From positions 81,255 through 145,254 of the forward strand of contig JAKFWC010000022.1 of assembly GCA_021732975.1 (NCBI GenBank): a stretch of DNA of 64,000 nt, written 5' to 3'. The notes beneath the pieces are model-generated. The model was given only the letters and a program-made list of their open reading frames with translations. It made no database searches and was not told the origin of the DNA. Shown one piece after another: positions 53,492 through 61,976 of this stretch (its first letter is position 1; each line of letters begins with the position of its first letter). The position numbers were made by a program, and so were the translations under genes. Origin of the DNA: Planctomycetaceae bacterium. GTDB taxonomy: Bacteria; Planctomycetota; Planctomycetia; Planctomycetales; Planctomycetaceae.

Positions 53492-53760
53492 GCGGCACTC
53501 TTTCAAGGGGTGAAGCGAACCGAATTTCCGGGGCGTATTTCCCACAGCATATCGCATCGGCCGATCGCTCCCCAGTCTGGTGGAAGGCGCCGGCATCTTA
53601 TTCGCGCGACGGAATCTCACAAATCCTTGACATTGACGGTGGCGAGACCGGCGTGTTACGGGAAGAATAATAGCGACGGTTCACAAACCAAACTGCGTTG
53701 TACCTCTCCCCGGCGGAGACCGCCCCGCCTTCTTGACGGTCGCACGCTCGGAGCCACACC

Positions 53761-54651
53761 ATGACGACTGTTCTCATCGTGGACGATTCACCGATGGATC
53801 GACGCCTGGTGGCGGGAATTCTCGAGCGGAACTCTGACTGGACGATTCGCTCTGCGATTGATGGCATGGAAGCGATGGCGTCGATCGTGGAAGCGCAGCC
53901 GGATCTCGTCGTCACCGACATGCAGATGCCGCACATGAATGGCCTCGAACTCGTCACCGCGCTGCGGCAACAGTTCCCGCAAATTCCCGTCGTGCTAATG
54001 ACCGCGCAAGGAAGCGAGGAACTCGCCGTGAAAGCGCTGCGAGCCGGCGCGGCGAGTTATGTTCCTAAACGGGCGCTCGCGATGGATCTGCAGCCCACGG
54101 TCCGCCGCGTGCTGACCGCAGCGACGGATATCCGCTCGCAAGTCGCACTCATGAACCGCCTCGAACAACGCCGAGAAACCTATCGCATCGAAACCGAGTT
54201 GCCACTGGTGATGGCCCTGTCGCGGCATGTGCAGCACGAACTCGGCGAAGCCTGGGGCCTCGAAAAGACGGACCGTTTGCGGATCGGCACAGCGCTCGAA
54301 GAAGCATTGCTGAACGCGTTCTACCACGGCAACCTCGACATCAGTTCGGACTTGAAGGACACCGATTACGCCGAGTTCTACGCGCTGGCCGAGCGCCGCT
54401 GTCGAGAAGCGCCGTACACCGAACGCCGGATTCAGCTCGATTTTGAAGTCACGCCGATTGTGGCCAGCATCGCCATTCGTGATGAAGGCCGCGGCTTCAA
54501 TCCCGATACGCTGCCCGACCCGACGGATGTTGAAAATCTCGACAAACCCAGCGGCCGCGGCGTGATGCTCATGCGGGCCTTCATGGACGATGTCGTCTAC
54601 AACGAAACCGGTAATCAGGTTACGCTGACCAAGCGACGGTACAAACAGTAA
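53761..54651 (+). CDS. Receiver domain fused to an RsbW-type anti-sigma kinase
   Basis: 296 residues. The receiver (1-120) has Asp53 (VTDMQMPHMNG) and conserved Thr/Lys (LMTAQG, YVPKR). A short helical linker follows, then a HATPase_c_2 domain (about 150-296) with ALEEALLNAFYHGN (N box), IRDEGRGF and GRGVMLMRAFMD. Such fusions can phosphorylate STAS anti-anti-sigma proteins under two-component control. No STAS gene is adjacent; one is at 25454 but lacks the usual Ser. Confidence 0.85.
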   Translation: MTTVLIVDDSPMDRRLVAGILERNSDWTIRSAIDGMEAMASIVEAQPDLVVTDMQMPHMNGLELVTALRQQFPQIPVVLMTAQGSEELAVKALRAGAASYVPKRALAMDLQPTVRRVLTAATDIRSQVALMNRLEQRRETYRIETELPLVMALSRHVQHELGEAWGLEKTDRLRIGTALEEALLNAFYHGNLDISSDLKDTDYAEFYALAERRCREAPYTERRIQLDFEVTPIVASIAIRDEGRGFNPDTLPDPTDVENLDKPSGRGVMLMRAFMDDVVYNETGNQVTLTKRRYKQ

Positions 54652-54689
54652 CCGCAGGGGTTGTCGAAGCCGCGAGGCGAACCAACGAA

Positions 54690-54822
54690 GCCCGAAATCT
54701 CAAATCCGCAATTCAAAGGAAGCACGAAATCCAAAAAGGATAACATCGGCGCGAATTGATGATGTTTTCCTCTTTTGTGTTTATGATTTCCTTCGGATTT
54801 CGACATTCGGATTTTCTTCAGA
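54690..54822. repeat. Degenerate inverted element of AAATCCGAA type
   Basis: 54696-54740 (motifs AAATCCGCAATTC, AAGGAAGCACGAAATCC) and the reverse complement of 54770-54816 (AAATCCGAAGGAAATCA) are related, forming a loose inverted pair between the receiver-kinase and oligopeptidase genes. Confidence 0.4.
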
Positions 54823-54832
54823 ACGGATTGCT

Positions 54833-56920
54833 GTGAATCACGCTACGCCTGCATCGAACCCATTGTTAGCTGACACCGGATTGCCCGAATTTGGACGGAT
54901 TCAAGCCGAGCACGTCGTCCCGGCGGTACAAGAAACGGTGATGCGGGCGCTGGCGAAGCTCGATGAACTCGAAAGGGCGTTCACACCGACATGGGCCGGA
55001 ACGATTGAACCCCTTGAAGAATTGGAACGGCCGTTCGAGCACGCCTGGAAGCCGGTCGGCCATCTGTTTGGTGTCAGAAACTCGCCGGAGCTGCGGAAGG
55101 CGTATGATGAAGCCCAGACGCTAATCGTCGACTTCAGTCTCCGCGTGCGGCAAAGCGAGCCTCTGTATCGGGCGCTCCTTACTCTGAAGAACGATCCCGC
55201 AACATGGTCCGCGTTGTCAGGCACACAGCAACGCATCGTGCTTGATCGCCTGAAAGATGCCGAACTCGCGGGCATCGGCTTGCCTGTCACGCAGCGGGAA
55301 CGATTCAACGCCATCGAGCAGGAACTGTCGCAACTGAGCACGGACTTTTCAAATCACGTGCTTGATGCGACCAAAGCGTATGCTCTCGATATCACCGATG
55401 CCGCGAAGACCGAAGGCTGGCCGTCGTCGCTGCGGCAACTTGCCGCACAGACTTGGAGCCGTACTTACGCCGATGCCCCGGTTGCCACACCCGAAGCCGG
55501 ACCGTGGCGGATCACGCTGGAAACGCCCTTGTTCGTACCGTTCATGGAGCATTGTCGCAACCGGGAACTTCGCGAGCAGGTTTATCGGGCCTTCATCACC
55601 CGCGCGTCGCAACCGCCGTTTGATAACGGCCCCTTGATGACCCGCATCCTGCAATTGCGAAAAGAGAAAGCCACGCTGCTGGGTTACCCGCACTTCGCGG
55701 CGGTCAGTCTGATGCGAAAGATGGCCCCCGGTGTCGAAGCCATTCTGGCAATGTATGACCAGCTTCATGCCGCGGCGTGGAATGTCGCCCAGCGCGATCT
55801 GCACGATCTCGTCGACTTCAAAGCGAAAAAGGGAGATACCGCGCCATTGCAATTGTGGGATGTCGCCTTCTGGTCCGAACGGCTACGCGAAGAACGTTAC
55901 GCCTACACCGATGAAGAGATCCGGCCGTACTTTTCCTTCGAGCGCGTGCTTGACGGATTGTTTCGATTGCTCACGCGGTTGTTCGGCGTCACCGTCGAGC
56001 GTGTTACGGACGGCATTTCCACGTGGCATCCCGATGTGCGGTACTACGTAGTCCGCAATGAAGCCGATGAACCGATCGCGAGCTTTTCCCTCGATCCGTA
56101 TTCGCGTCCTGAAAACAAGCGTGGCGGCGCGTGGATGGATGATTGCCTCGGTCGCCGCCGGGTGAATGGAAAGGTGCAATTGCCCGTCGCGCATCTCGTC
56201 TGCAACCAGACGCCGCCGGTGGGGGACAAGCCCGCTCTGATGACGTTCCGCGAGGTCGAGACGCTCTTCCACGAAATGGGCCATGGCCTGCAGCACATGC
56301 TCACGAAAATCGAGCACCCCGACGCGGCGGGAATTAATGGCGTCGAATGGGATGCCGTCGAGTTGCCGAGCCAGTTCATGGAGAACTGGTGCTATCACCG
56401 CCCGACGTTGATGGGGATGACCGGCCACGTCGATACGGGCGAACCGTTGCCGGAAGACCTGTTCCAGAAGATTTGTGCGGCCCGCAATTACCGCGCGGCA
56501 ACACAACTACTGCGGCAAATGTTGTTCGGCATGACCGACATCGAGCTCCATACCACGTTTGATCCCGCCGGAGCGGAAACGCCGTTTGAAGTGCAGCGGC
56601 GGATTTCTCAGAAAACGGCGGTGATGCCGCTGTTGCCCGAGGATCGCTTTTTATGCGGCTTCTCGCACATTTTCTCGGGGGGATACGCGGCAGGTTACTA
56701 CAGCTACAAGTGGGCGGAAATTCTCAGCGCGGACGCGTTCGGGGCCTTCGTTGAAGCAGGTCTCGACAACGACACGGCCGTCGCGGAAACCGGTCGCCGC
56801 TTCCGCGATACCGTGCTTGCACTCGGCGGCAGTCAACATCCACTCGAAGTCTTCCGCACGTTCCGCGGCCGAGAACCGCAGGTGGAACCGTTGCTGAAAC
56901 AATGCGGGTTAATGGCGTGA
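54833..56920 (+). CDS. M3 family zinc oligopeptidase (oligopeptidase A-like)
   Basis: 695 residues. A cytoplasmic zinc peptidase that degrades short peptides. HEXXH at 480-484 (TLFHEMGHGLQHML: His480, Glu481, His484), with a downstream Glu in GVEWDAVELPSQF (E about 510). The helical N-terminal body and length fit oligopeptidase A/Dcp. GTG 54833 is the start; ACGGA lies a few bases upstream. Confidence 0.92.
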   Translation: MNHATPASNPLLADTGLPEFGRIQAEHVVPAVQETVMRALAKLDELERAFTPTWAGTIEPLEELERPFEHAWKPVGHLFGVRNSPELRKAYDEAQTLIVDFSLRVRQSEPLYRALLTLKNDPATWSALSGTQQRIVLDRLKDAELAGIGLPVTQRERFNAIEQELSQLSTDFSNHVLDATKAYALDITDAAKTEGWPSSLRQLAAQTWSRTYADAPVATPEAGPWRITLETPLFVPFMEHCRNRELREQVYRAFITRASQPPFDNGPLMTRILQLRKEKATLLGYPHFAAVSLMRKMAPGVEAILAMYDQLHAAAWNVAQRDLHDLVDFKAKKGDTAPLQLWDVAFWSERLREERYAYTDEEIRPYFSFERVLDGLFRLLTRLFGVTVERVTDGISTWHPDVRYYVVRNEADEPIASFSLDPYSRPENKRGGAWMDDCLGRRRVNGKVQLPVAHLVCNQTPPVGDKPALMTFREVETLFHEMGHGLQHMLTKIEHPDAAGINGVEWDAVELPSQFMENWCYHRPTLMGMTGHVDTGEPLPEDLFQKICAARNYRAATQLLRQMLFGMTDIELHTTFDPAGAETPFEVQRRISQKTAVMPLLPEDRFLCGFSHIFSGGYAAGYYSYKWAEILSADAFGAFVEAGLDNDTAVAETGRRFRDTVLALGGSQHPLEVFRTFRGREPQVEPLLKQCGLMA

Positions 56921-56962
56921 TCGACCGCACTCACTCAATGGGCGTCGGAAGAAAGTGAGCGG

Positions 56963-57331
56963 ATGACGGATATCTATACTGAGCGACGAGCACAACTCCC
57001 AGACTCGTACATTGCCTTCATCGACCATCACAATGGTTGGGAAGGCGATCTCGGTGAAGACCTCGGATATGTGATCCTGTGGAAACGGGAGTTGATCCAG
57101 GAGAATTACGATGGCTACGAAATGGCACGGTACATGAGCAGACGCTGGTTCCCAATCGGTTCGAACGGCGGCGGGGAAATGCTTTGTATCGACACGTCTT
57201 CGAACACAGATCAAGTATTCTGGTTCCCGTTCATCGGCATGTCCGACGAGGAGGCGCTGTTGCGGTACAATTCGTTCGCAGATGTCGTCGCAGCGATACA
57301 AATCTCTGAGCGGCTGCTTGATCATCTATGA
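56963..57331 (+). CDS. SMI1/KNR4-family protein
   Basis: 122 residues. The SUKH fold pattern is visible: LPDSYIAFIDHHNG opening, then WFPIGSNGGGEMLCID and FWFPFIGM strands, and a C-terminal helix. SUKH proteins serve as immunity proteins or general binders. Its stop lies inside the convergent toxin gene's end (57326-57331). No polymorphic toxin gene is nearby. Confidence 0.78.
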   Translation: MTDIYTERRAQLPDSYIAFIDHHNGWEGDLGEDLGYVILWKRELIQENYDGYEMARYMSRRWFPIGSNGGGEMLCIDTSSNTDQVFWFPFIGMSDEEALLRYNSFADVVAAIQISERLLDHL

Positions 57332-57628
57332 TTTCAACCGTCCGCTCCAATACCGCGGATGTCGGCTGTGATGGGATACCGCGATAATCCAGAGATAGTC
57401 GTCGAGGTCGACGAAAACTATCCGATACTGAAATCTTCGGAAGGATGCGTAACGGACATCCCCCGCGTCAGTGACGGCATATCCATGAGGATTTTCGAGA
57501 ATTTTCTCCACAGTGGCTTCAAAATCTCGCCGAAGTTCACCGCTAAGTCCGTGGCGTTGCAGCTCATAATAGTCCAATGCATCGAGTAACTCTCGCTCCG
57601 CCTCGGAATGAAGCTGTACGGGCTTCAT
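57326..57628 (-). CDS. RelE/ParE-family toxin
   Basis: 100 residues. The fold is marked by SEAERELLDALDYYELQ, RRDFEATVEKILENPHGY, VRYASFRRFQYRIVFVDLDDYLWIIAVSHHSRHPRYW, typical of ParE/RelE. Such toxins block translation or gyrase; which one cannot be seen. It overlaps the antitoxin gene by 4 bases (57625-57628). Confidence 0.88.
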   Translation of the reverse strand: MKPVQLHSEAERELLDALDYYELQRHGLSGELRRDFEATVEKILENPHGYAVTDAGDVRYASFRRFQYRIVFVDLDDYLWIIAVSHHSRHPRYWSGRLKS

Positions 57629-57852
57629 GGATATCGCATTCGCAAGTCGGACAAAACGTCATCCAGCGAGCGACCAATCGCTGTTCCGCTACGAATCTCA
57701 GCCACACGTCGCTGGATTTCCGCTTGCCAAGCTTCTTCGGCACCCGCTTCCTGCGGTTCCAGCGAATGGAGCAGAAACAGTGCGAGATCGGCGCGCTCAG
57801 GAACGCTGAGTTGTTCTGCCTGCGATTTCAGAAGTTCGACAGCGTTGGTCAT
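57625..57852 (-). CDS. Addiction-module antitoxin
   Basis: 75 residues. The sequence LSVPERADLALFLLHSLE with a Glu-rich centre and ending GRSLDDVLSDLR matches the addiction-module component family that pairs with RelE/ParE. It is upstream of and overlaps the toxin, the usual order. Confidence 0.88.
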   Translation of the reverse strand: MTNAVELLKSQAEQLSVPERADLALFLLHSLEPQEAGAEEAWQAEIQRRVAEIRSGTAIGRSLDDVLSDLRMRYP

Positions 57853-57896
57853 GCGGAGTCTCCGGTTTGTTTTCCACTATGATAACACGGAGAAGA

Positions 57897-57924
57897 GACC
57901 CAGCCATCAGAATGGCTGGGCTTC
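57897..57924 (-). terminator. Terminator of the glcD gene
   Basis: CCCAGCCAT (57899-57907) and ATGGCTGGG (57912-57920) around loop CAGA. On the minus strand it follows the glcD stop at 57933 by 12 bases and is trailed by TCTCTTCTCC. Loop and flanks match the hairpin at 2468-2495, but the stem differs. Confidence 0.8.
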
Positions 57925-57932
57925 TGGGGCGA

Positions 57933-59384
57933 TCACACCGCGGCGCGTTTGCCCAACGGTGAGCGTGGGATGTGCTCGTTCCCGCAACCGGCCGATGTCG
58001 GCAGCATCTTGCCGGGGCTGCATAGACCGGTCGGATTGAACGTGTCGTGCAGCGTCTGCATCACGGCGAGATCATCCGCGGTGAAGAGGCGGTGCATGAA
58101 ACTGATTTTCTCCACACCGATGCCATGTTCGCCGGTAACGCTGCCGCCGAGGTCGATGCATTTGTTGAGAATCTCGTCGCTGGCTTCCATGACCCGGCGG
58201 ACCTGATCGGCGTCCCGCTCATCGAACAGCAGGATTGGATGGATATTGCCATCGCCGGCGTGAAAGACATTCACGATGCGGATGCTGTGACGGGCACTGA
58301 CATCGATGATGAACCGCAGGATTTCAGGCAGTTTCGTGCGTGGAACGACGCCGTCCTGCGTGCAGTAACTGGGGCTGAGGCGGCCGATCGCGCCGAAGGC
58401 TTGCTTGCGACATTTCCACAGTAGCTGCCGTTCTTTCGGCGTGTTTGCCTGCCGAACTTCGCGGGCCCCGCTTTCATTGCAGATGCGGATGATTTTCTGG
58501 GCGTCTTCGTCGACCCCGACTTCGAGCCCGTCGACTTCGATAAGCAACACCGCCCCGGCATCCAGCGGGAAACCGAAGTGGAACGCCTGCTCCAACGCGG
58601 AAACGATGCCCTGGTCCATCATTTCCAGCGCCGCGGGGACAATGCCCGCCCCGATGATGTTGCTGATCGTCGCGGTCGCGTCATCAACAGTTTCAAACAC
58701 GCCGAGCATCGTGCGATACGCTGCCGGGTCGCGCGTCAGTTTGACGATGACTTTCGTGCAGATGCCAAGCGTACCTTCGCTGCCGACAAAAAGCCCCGTG
58801 AGATCGAAGCCCGGTACATCTTCCGTCGGCCCGCCGAGTTGCACGACTTCCCCATCGGGCAACACCACTTCGGCACCGAGGACGTGGTTGACCGTCACGC
58901 CGTATTTCAACGTGTGCGGACCACCGGAATTGGTTGCGAAGTTCCCGCCGATGGTACACGCCCCCTGGCTGCTGGGGTCCGGTGCATAATGGTACCCCGT
59001 TCCTTTCAGGGCATTCGTGAGATGCACGTTGACGAGGCCCGGTTCGACCACGGCATACCGATCTCGCAGATTGATTTCGAGAATCCGTTTCATCCGCGTG
59101 AGAGCCAGCATCACGCCACCGCCGACGGGCAGACATCCCCCGGCCAGACTGGTCCCCGCACCGCGCGGAATGAACGGAATCTTTTCCACATTGCACAGTT
59201 TGACGATCTCGACAACTTGCTCGGTCGTCGTGGGGAAGACCACCACATCGGGGCATTTTTTCTCGACCACGTAACCATCGCACTCATACACCAGCAGTTC
59301 ATCCGGGCGAATGAGAATGCCATCGGCACCGACAATTTCGGTCAGTCGCGTCACAAACGGATGAGCGAGAGCAGCAGCAATCAT
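57933..59384 (-). CDS. glcD: FAD-linked glycolate oxidase subunit GlcD
   Basis: 483 residues. FAD-binding (PCMH type) oxidase of glycolate or D-lactate: PRGAGTSLAGGCLPVGGGVML, GCTIGGNFATNSGGPHTLKYG-like CTIGGNFATNSGGPHTLK, LFVGSEGTLGI, then the C-terminal HAGDGNIHPILLFDERD and GEHGIGVEKISFM signatures. ATG 59384 is chosen because the extension to 59429 enters a repeat. No glcE/glcF neighbours; it may work alone. Confidence 0.9.
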   Translation of the reverse strand: MIAAALAHPFVTRLTEIVGADGILIRPDELLVYECDGYVVEKKCPDVVVFPTTTEQVVEIVKLCNVEKIPFIPRGAGTSLAGGCLPVGGGVMLALTRMKRILEINLRDRYAVVEPGLVNVHLTNALKGTGYHYAPDPSSQGACTIGGNFATNSGGPHTLKYGVTVNHVLGAEVVLPDGEVVQLGGPTEDVPGFDLTGLFVGSEGTLGICTKVIVKLTRDPAAYRTMLGVFETVDDATATISNIIGAGIVPAALEMMDQGIVSALEQAFHFGFPLDAGAVLLIEVDGLEVGVDEDAQKIIRICNESGAREVRQANTPKERQLLWKCRKQAFGAIGRLSPSYCTQDGVVPRTKLPEILRFIIDVSARHSIRIVNVFHAGDGNIHPILLFDERDADQVRRVMEASDEILNKCIDLGGSVTGEHGIGVEKISFMHRLFTADDLAVMQTLHDTFNPTGLCSPGKMLPTSAGCGNEHIPRSPLGKRAAV

Positions 59385-59411
59385 GGAGAAGGACAGTGCA
59401 ACGTGAGAATT

Positions 59412-59507
59412 AAAAAGTGCAAAATGCAAAATGAGGAGACGAGCTCAACAACGCAGGCTGTCATACCTTCCGCTTTGCACTTGTCATTTTGCACTTTTCA
59501 CTTTGCA
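59412..59507. repeat. Inverted element of GTGCAAAATG type
   Basis: 59412-59434 (AAAAAGTGCAAAATGCAAAA) and 59484-59507 (TCATTTTGCACTTTTCACTT) are inverted and related, with an extra TTTGCAC copy near 59473. It lies between glcD and the permease gene. Confidence 0.55.
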
Positions 59508-59601
59508 CTCTCCACTGTCAACAACGACGAAGCGTCTGCTGTACCGAGAATTGTGCGAGCGTCTCCAAACTCACGAGAGCGCGGTAGCCGTGATGATCAG
59601 A

Positions 59602-60960
59602 TTACTCGTGACGCAGGGCTTCAATCGGATCCATGTAAGCCGCGGCACGGGCAGGATAGATGCCGAAAATGATGCCGATGCCGACCGAAATGCCGAACGC
59701 GATCGGCAGGCTGAACCAGTTAATCTTCGGATGCATGTCGGTGAACATCTTGCTCAACGGCGAATTCTGAGTGCCCGAATCGAGCACGAAATTTTCGACA
59801 ACCCACTGAATCCCCTCAAACGCCACCGGTGTGGCCAGTCCCATCAGCACGCCGATCAATCCACCGGCACCTGCGAGCACGATCGTCTCGGTGAGGAATT
59901 GCTGCACGATGTCGGTCCGCCGGGCTCCAAGAGCGCGACGAATGCCGATCTCGCGTGTCCGCTCGGTCACTGTGGCAAGCATGATGTTCATGATGCCGAT
60001 CCCGCCGACAACGAGGCTGATGGCCGCAATGGATCCCAGCACGATGTTGAAAATCTGCCGGATCTGATCCGCCTGCCGCAACAATTCCAGCGGGACGACA
60101 ACATCCCAATCTTTCTTGCCAGCATGAGTGCGGGCCAGGGATTCCTTGATGACTTCCGCGGTCGGAAGCACGTCTTTCTGATCACGCACCTGAATGGTGA
60201 TCTGATTCAGTTCGACCTGCTCGGCGGAAAATGATCCGGCCTGCGCCGTGGCGACGCGATCGCCGATGCGAACCTGAAATGTCTTCAGCGGGATGTAGAT
60301 GTCTTTGTTGTAGTCCTGTCCCGACATGCTGCCGCCGATGGCCGCGGATGCCGTTCGTTCCTGCGTGATGCCGATGACTTCGTAACGGTAAGTCTTGATC
60401 TGCACCGCTTTACCGATGGGATCTTCGAACGGGAACAGTTCGGCAGCAATGCCTGCTCCGAGTACGCAGACGTTTAAGAGCTTGTCTTCGTCGGCATCGG
60501 CAATGAACCGGCCGCGTTGCATCGTGAGGTGATTCATATCCGGGTACTGCGACGTACACCCCACCACGCGGGCATTCGGGGTCTTCTGCAAATAGCGGGT
60601 TTCGCTGAAGATTTCTCGGATTGGGACGGCCCCCACAATCTTTGGCAAACCGCGGAGCAGACGGTAATCGGAACGCAGCAGACCGTATTGCAGTCCGAAG
60701 CTGCGACCGCGCCCCCCCCCGCTGGCCTGTGCCGAATCCGCCGGGGGTTTAACGGACAACACAATAATGTTCGTCGCCCCAAGCGCCAGCACCTGCTGCT
60801 GGGCTTGGGCGCTAGCTCCTTCGCCAATGGCCAGCATCGCGATGACCGAAAACACCCCGAACACGATCCCGAGCATCGTCAAACCGGAGCGCAGCTTGTG
60901 CAACAGCAGGCTCTTGAAAGCGAGACGGATGGCGCGGAGGGTGTTACCGAAAGGAAGCAT
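59602..60960 (-). CDS. MacB-like ABC transporter permease
   Basis: 452 residues. Four-helix MacB/FtsX permease: helix 1 ([21 protein letters not shown]), a large periplasmic domain (about 60-310), then three C-terminal helices ([35 protein letters not shown], and a C-terminal [19 protein letters not shown]). MacB is a mechanotransmission ABC transporter exporting lipoproteins or macrolides with an adaptor. A Gly-rich segment near 85-90 (GGGRGRS) is unusual. The ATPase is a separate gene 93 bases upstream. Confidence 0.9.
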   Translation of the reverse strand: MLPFGNTLRAIRLAFKSLLLHKLRSGLTMLGIVFGVFSVIAMLAIGEGASAQAQQQVLALGATNIIVLSVKPPADSAQASGGGRGRSFGLQYGLLRSDYRLLRGLPKIVGAVPIREIFSETRYLQKTPNARVVGCTSQYPDMNHLTMQRGRFIADADEDKLLNVCVLGAGIAAELFPFEDPIGKAVQIKTYRYEVIGITQERTASAAIGGSMSGQDYNKDIYIPLKTFQVRIGDRVATAQAGSFSAEQVELNQITIQVRDQKDVLPTAEVIKESLARTHAGKKDWDVVVPLELLRQADQIRQIFNIVLGSIAAISLVVGGIGIMNIMLATVTERTREIGIRRALGARRTDIVQQFLTETIVLAGAGGLIGVLMGLATPVAFEGIQWVVENFVLDSGTQNSPLSKMFTDMHPKINWFSLPIAFGISVGIGIIFGIYPARAAAYMDPIEALRHE

Positions 60961-61053
60961 GGTGGGGTGTCAGTGGTCCGTAGTCAGTAGTAAAGAAAGA
61001 CCTCATATCCCACTTGCGGCTTCGCGCCTCGCGACGATCAACCGCGCGCTTAC

Positions 61054-61764
61054 CTACTTCCCATCTTCCGTGAGTAACATCCCGTCACGTTCGATGAGTC
61101 CGTCCTTCATGACAATCTGTCGCTTGGCCCGGCGTGCCACCGACGTTTCGTGGGTCACGATGATGATCGTCCGACCTTCGTTATTCAGGGCGGTCAACAG
61201 GTTCATGATATCCTTCTCGGTCGCCGAATCGAGATTTCCGGTCGGTTCGTCGGCGAGAATGATTTCCGGATCGTTGACCAGAGCCCGAGCGATGGCCACG
61301 CGTTGTTGCTGACCGCCGGAAAGCTGAAACGGCCGATGATCGAGCCGTTCTCCCAGGCCGACCTTCTCCGCCAGATCGAGACAGCGGTGTTCGTCCGCCG
61401 CCGAAATCCGCCGTGCATCGCGGCGATACAACATAGGAACCTGGATATTCTCCAGGACCGTATTCTGTGCGATCAGGTTGTACGACTGGAAGATGAATCC
61501 GATGCGGCGGTTGCGGATTTCGGAGAGCTCGTCATCCGACATCGAACCAACATCGTAACCGGCGAGGATGTAGTTCCCGAGCGTGGGTCGATCGAGGGCG
61601 CCCAGGATGTTCAGCAGCGTACTTTTGCCGCTGCCCGACGAACCCATGATGGCGACGTAATCCCCTTCCGGAAAATCGGCCGAGACGCCACGCAGCGCCA
61701 TCACGGTGTGCTCACCGAGGTGGTAGTGCTTCTGGAGATCGATGAGTTGAGCCGCGAGACGCAT
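61054..61764 (-). CDS. MacB/LolD-type ABC transporter ATPase
   Basis: 236 residues. Walker A MGSSGSGKSTLLN (about 41-53), Q-loop FIFQSYNLI, signature LSGGQQQRVAIARALVNDPEIILADEPTGNLDS and His switch VTHETS. It powers the permease encoded next and probably the adaptor encoded before it. Order adaptor-ATPase-permease matches MacA-MacB with the ATPase split off. Confidence 0.93.
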   Translation of the reverse strand: MRLAAQLIDLQKHYHLGEHTVMALRGVSADFPEGDYVAIMGSSGSGKSTLLNILGALDRPTLGNYILAGYDVGSMSDDELSEIRNRRIGFIFQSYNLIAQNTVLENIQVPMLYRRDARRISAADEHRCLDLAEKVGLGERLDHRPFQLSGGQQQRVAIARALVNDPEIILADEPTGNLDSATEKDIMNLLTALNNEGRTIIIVTHETSVARRAKRQIVMKDGLIERDGMLLTEDGK

Positions 61765-61808
61765 GAGGATAAAAGCCGAAGTTCAGGCGGAATGAAGACA
61801 ATACAACT

Positions 61809-61945
61809 CGTTCCCATGCTCTGCGTGGGAACGTCTGGTCGCGACGCTCTGCGTCGCATTCATGGCGGTACTCAACACCCAATTCATTGTACGAGTCAAA
61901 GCGGAGCGTCGAGACCGTGTGTTCCCACGCAGAGCGTGAGAACAA
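61809..61945. repeat. Inverted element of CCCACGCAGAGCGTGGGAA type
   Basis: Left arm from about 61809 (GTTCCCATGCTCTGCGTGGG, then GCGACGCTCTGCGTCGC) and right arm about 61900-61945 (GGAGCGTCGAGACC, GTTCCCACGCAGAGCGTG) pair imperfectly. It lies about 30 bases after the adaptor stop codon on the minus strand. Confidence 0.65.
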
Positions 61946-61976
61946 GTTCAATTGCCAATCGCCGGGATTGCTCGCG

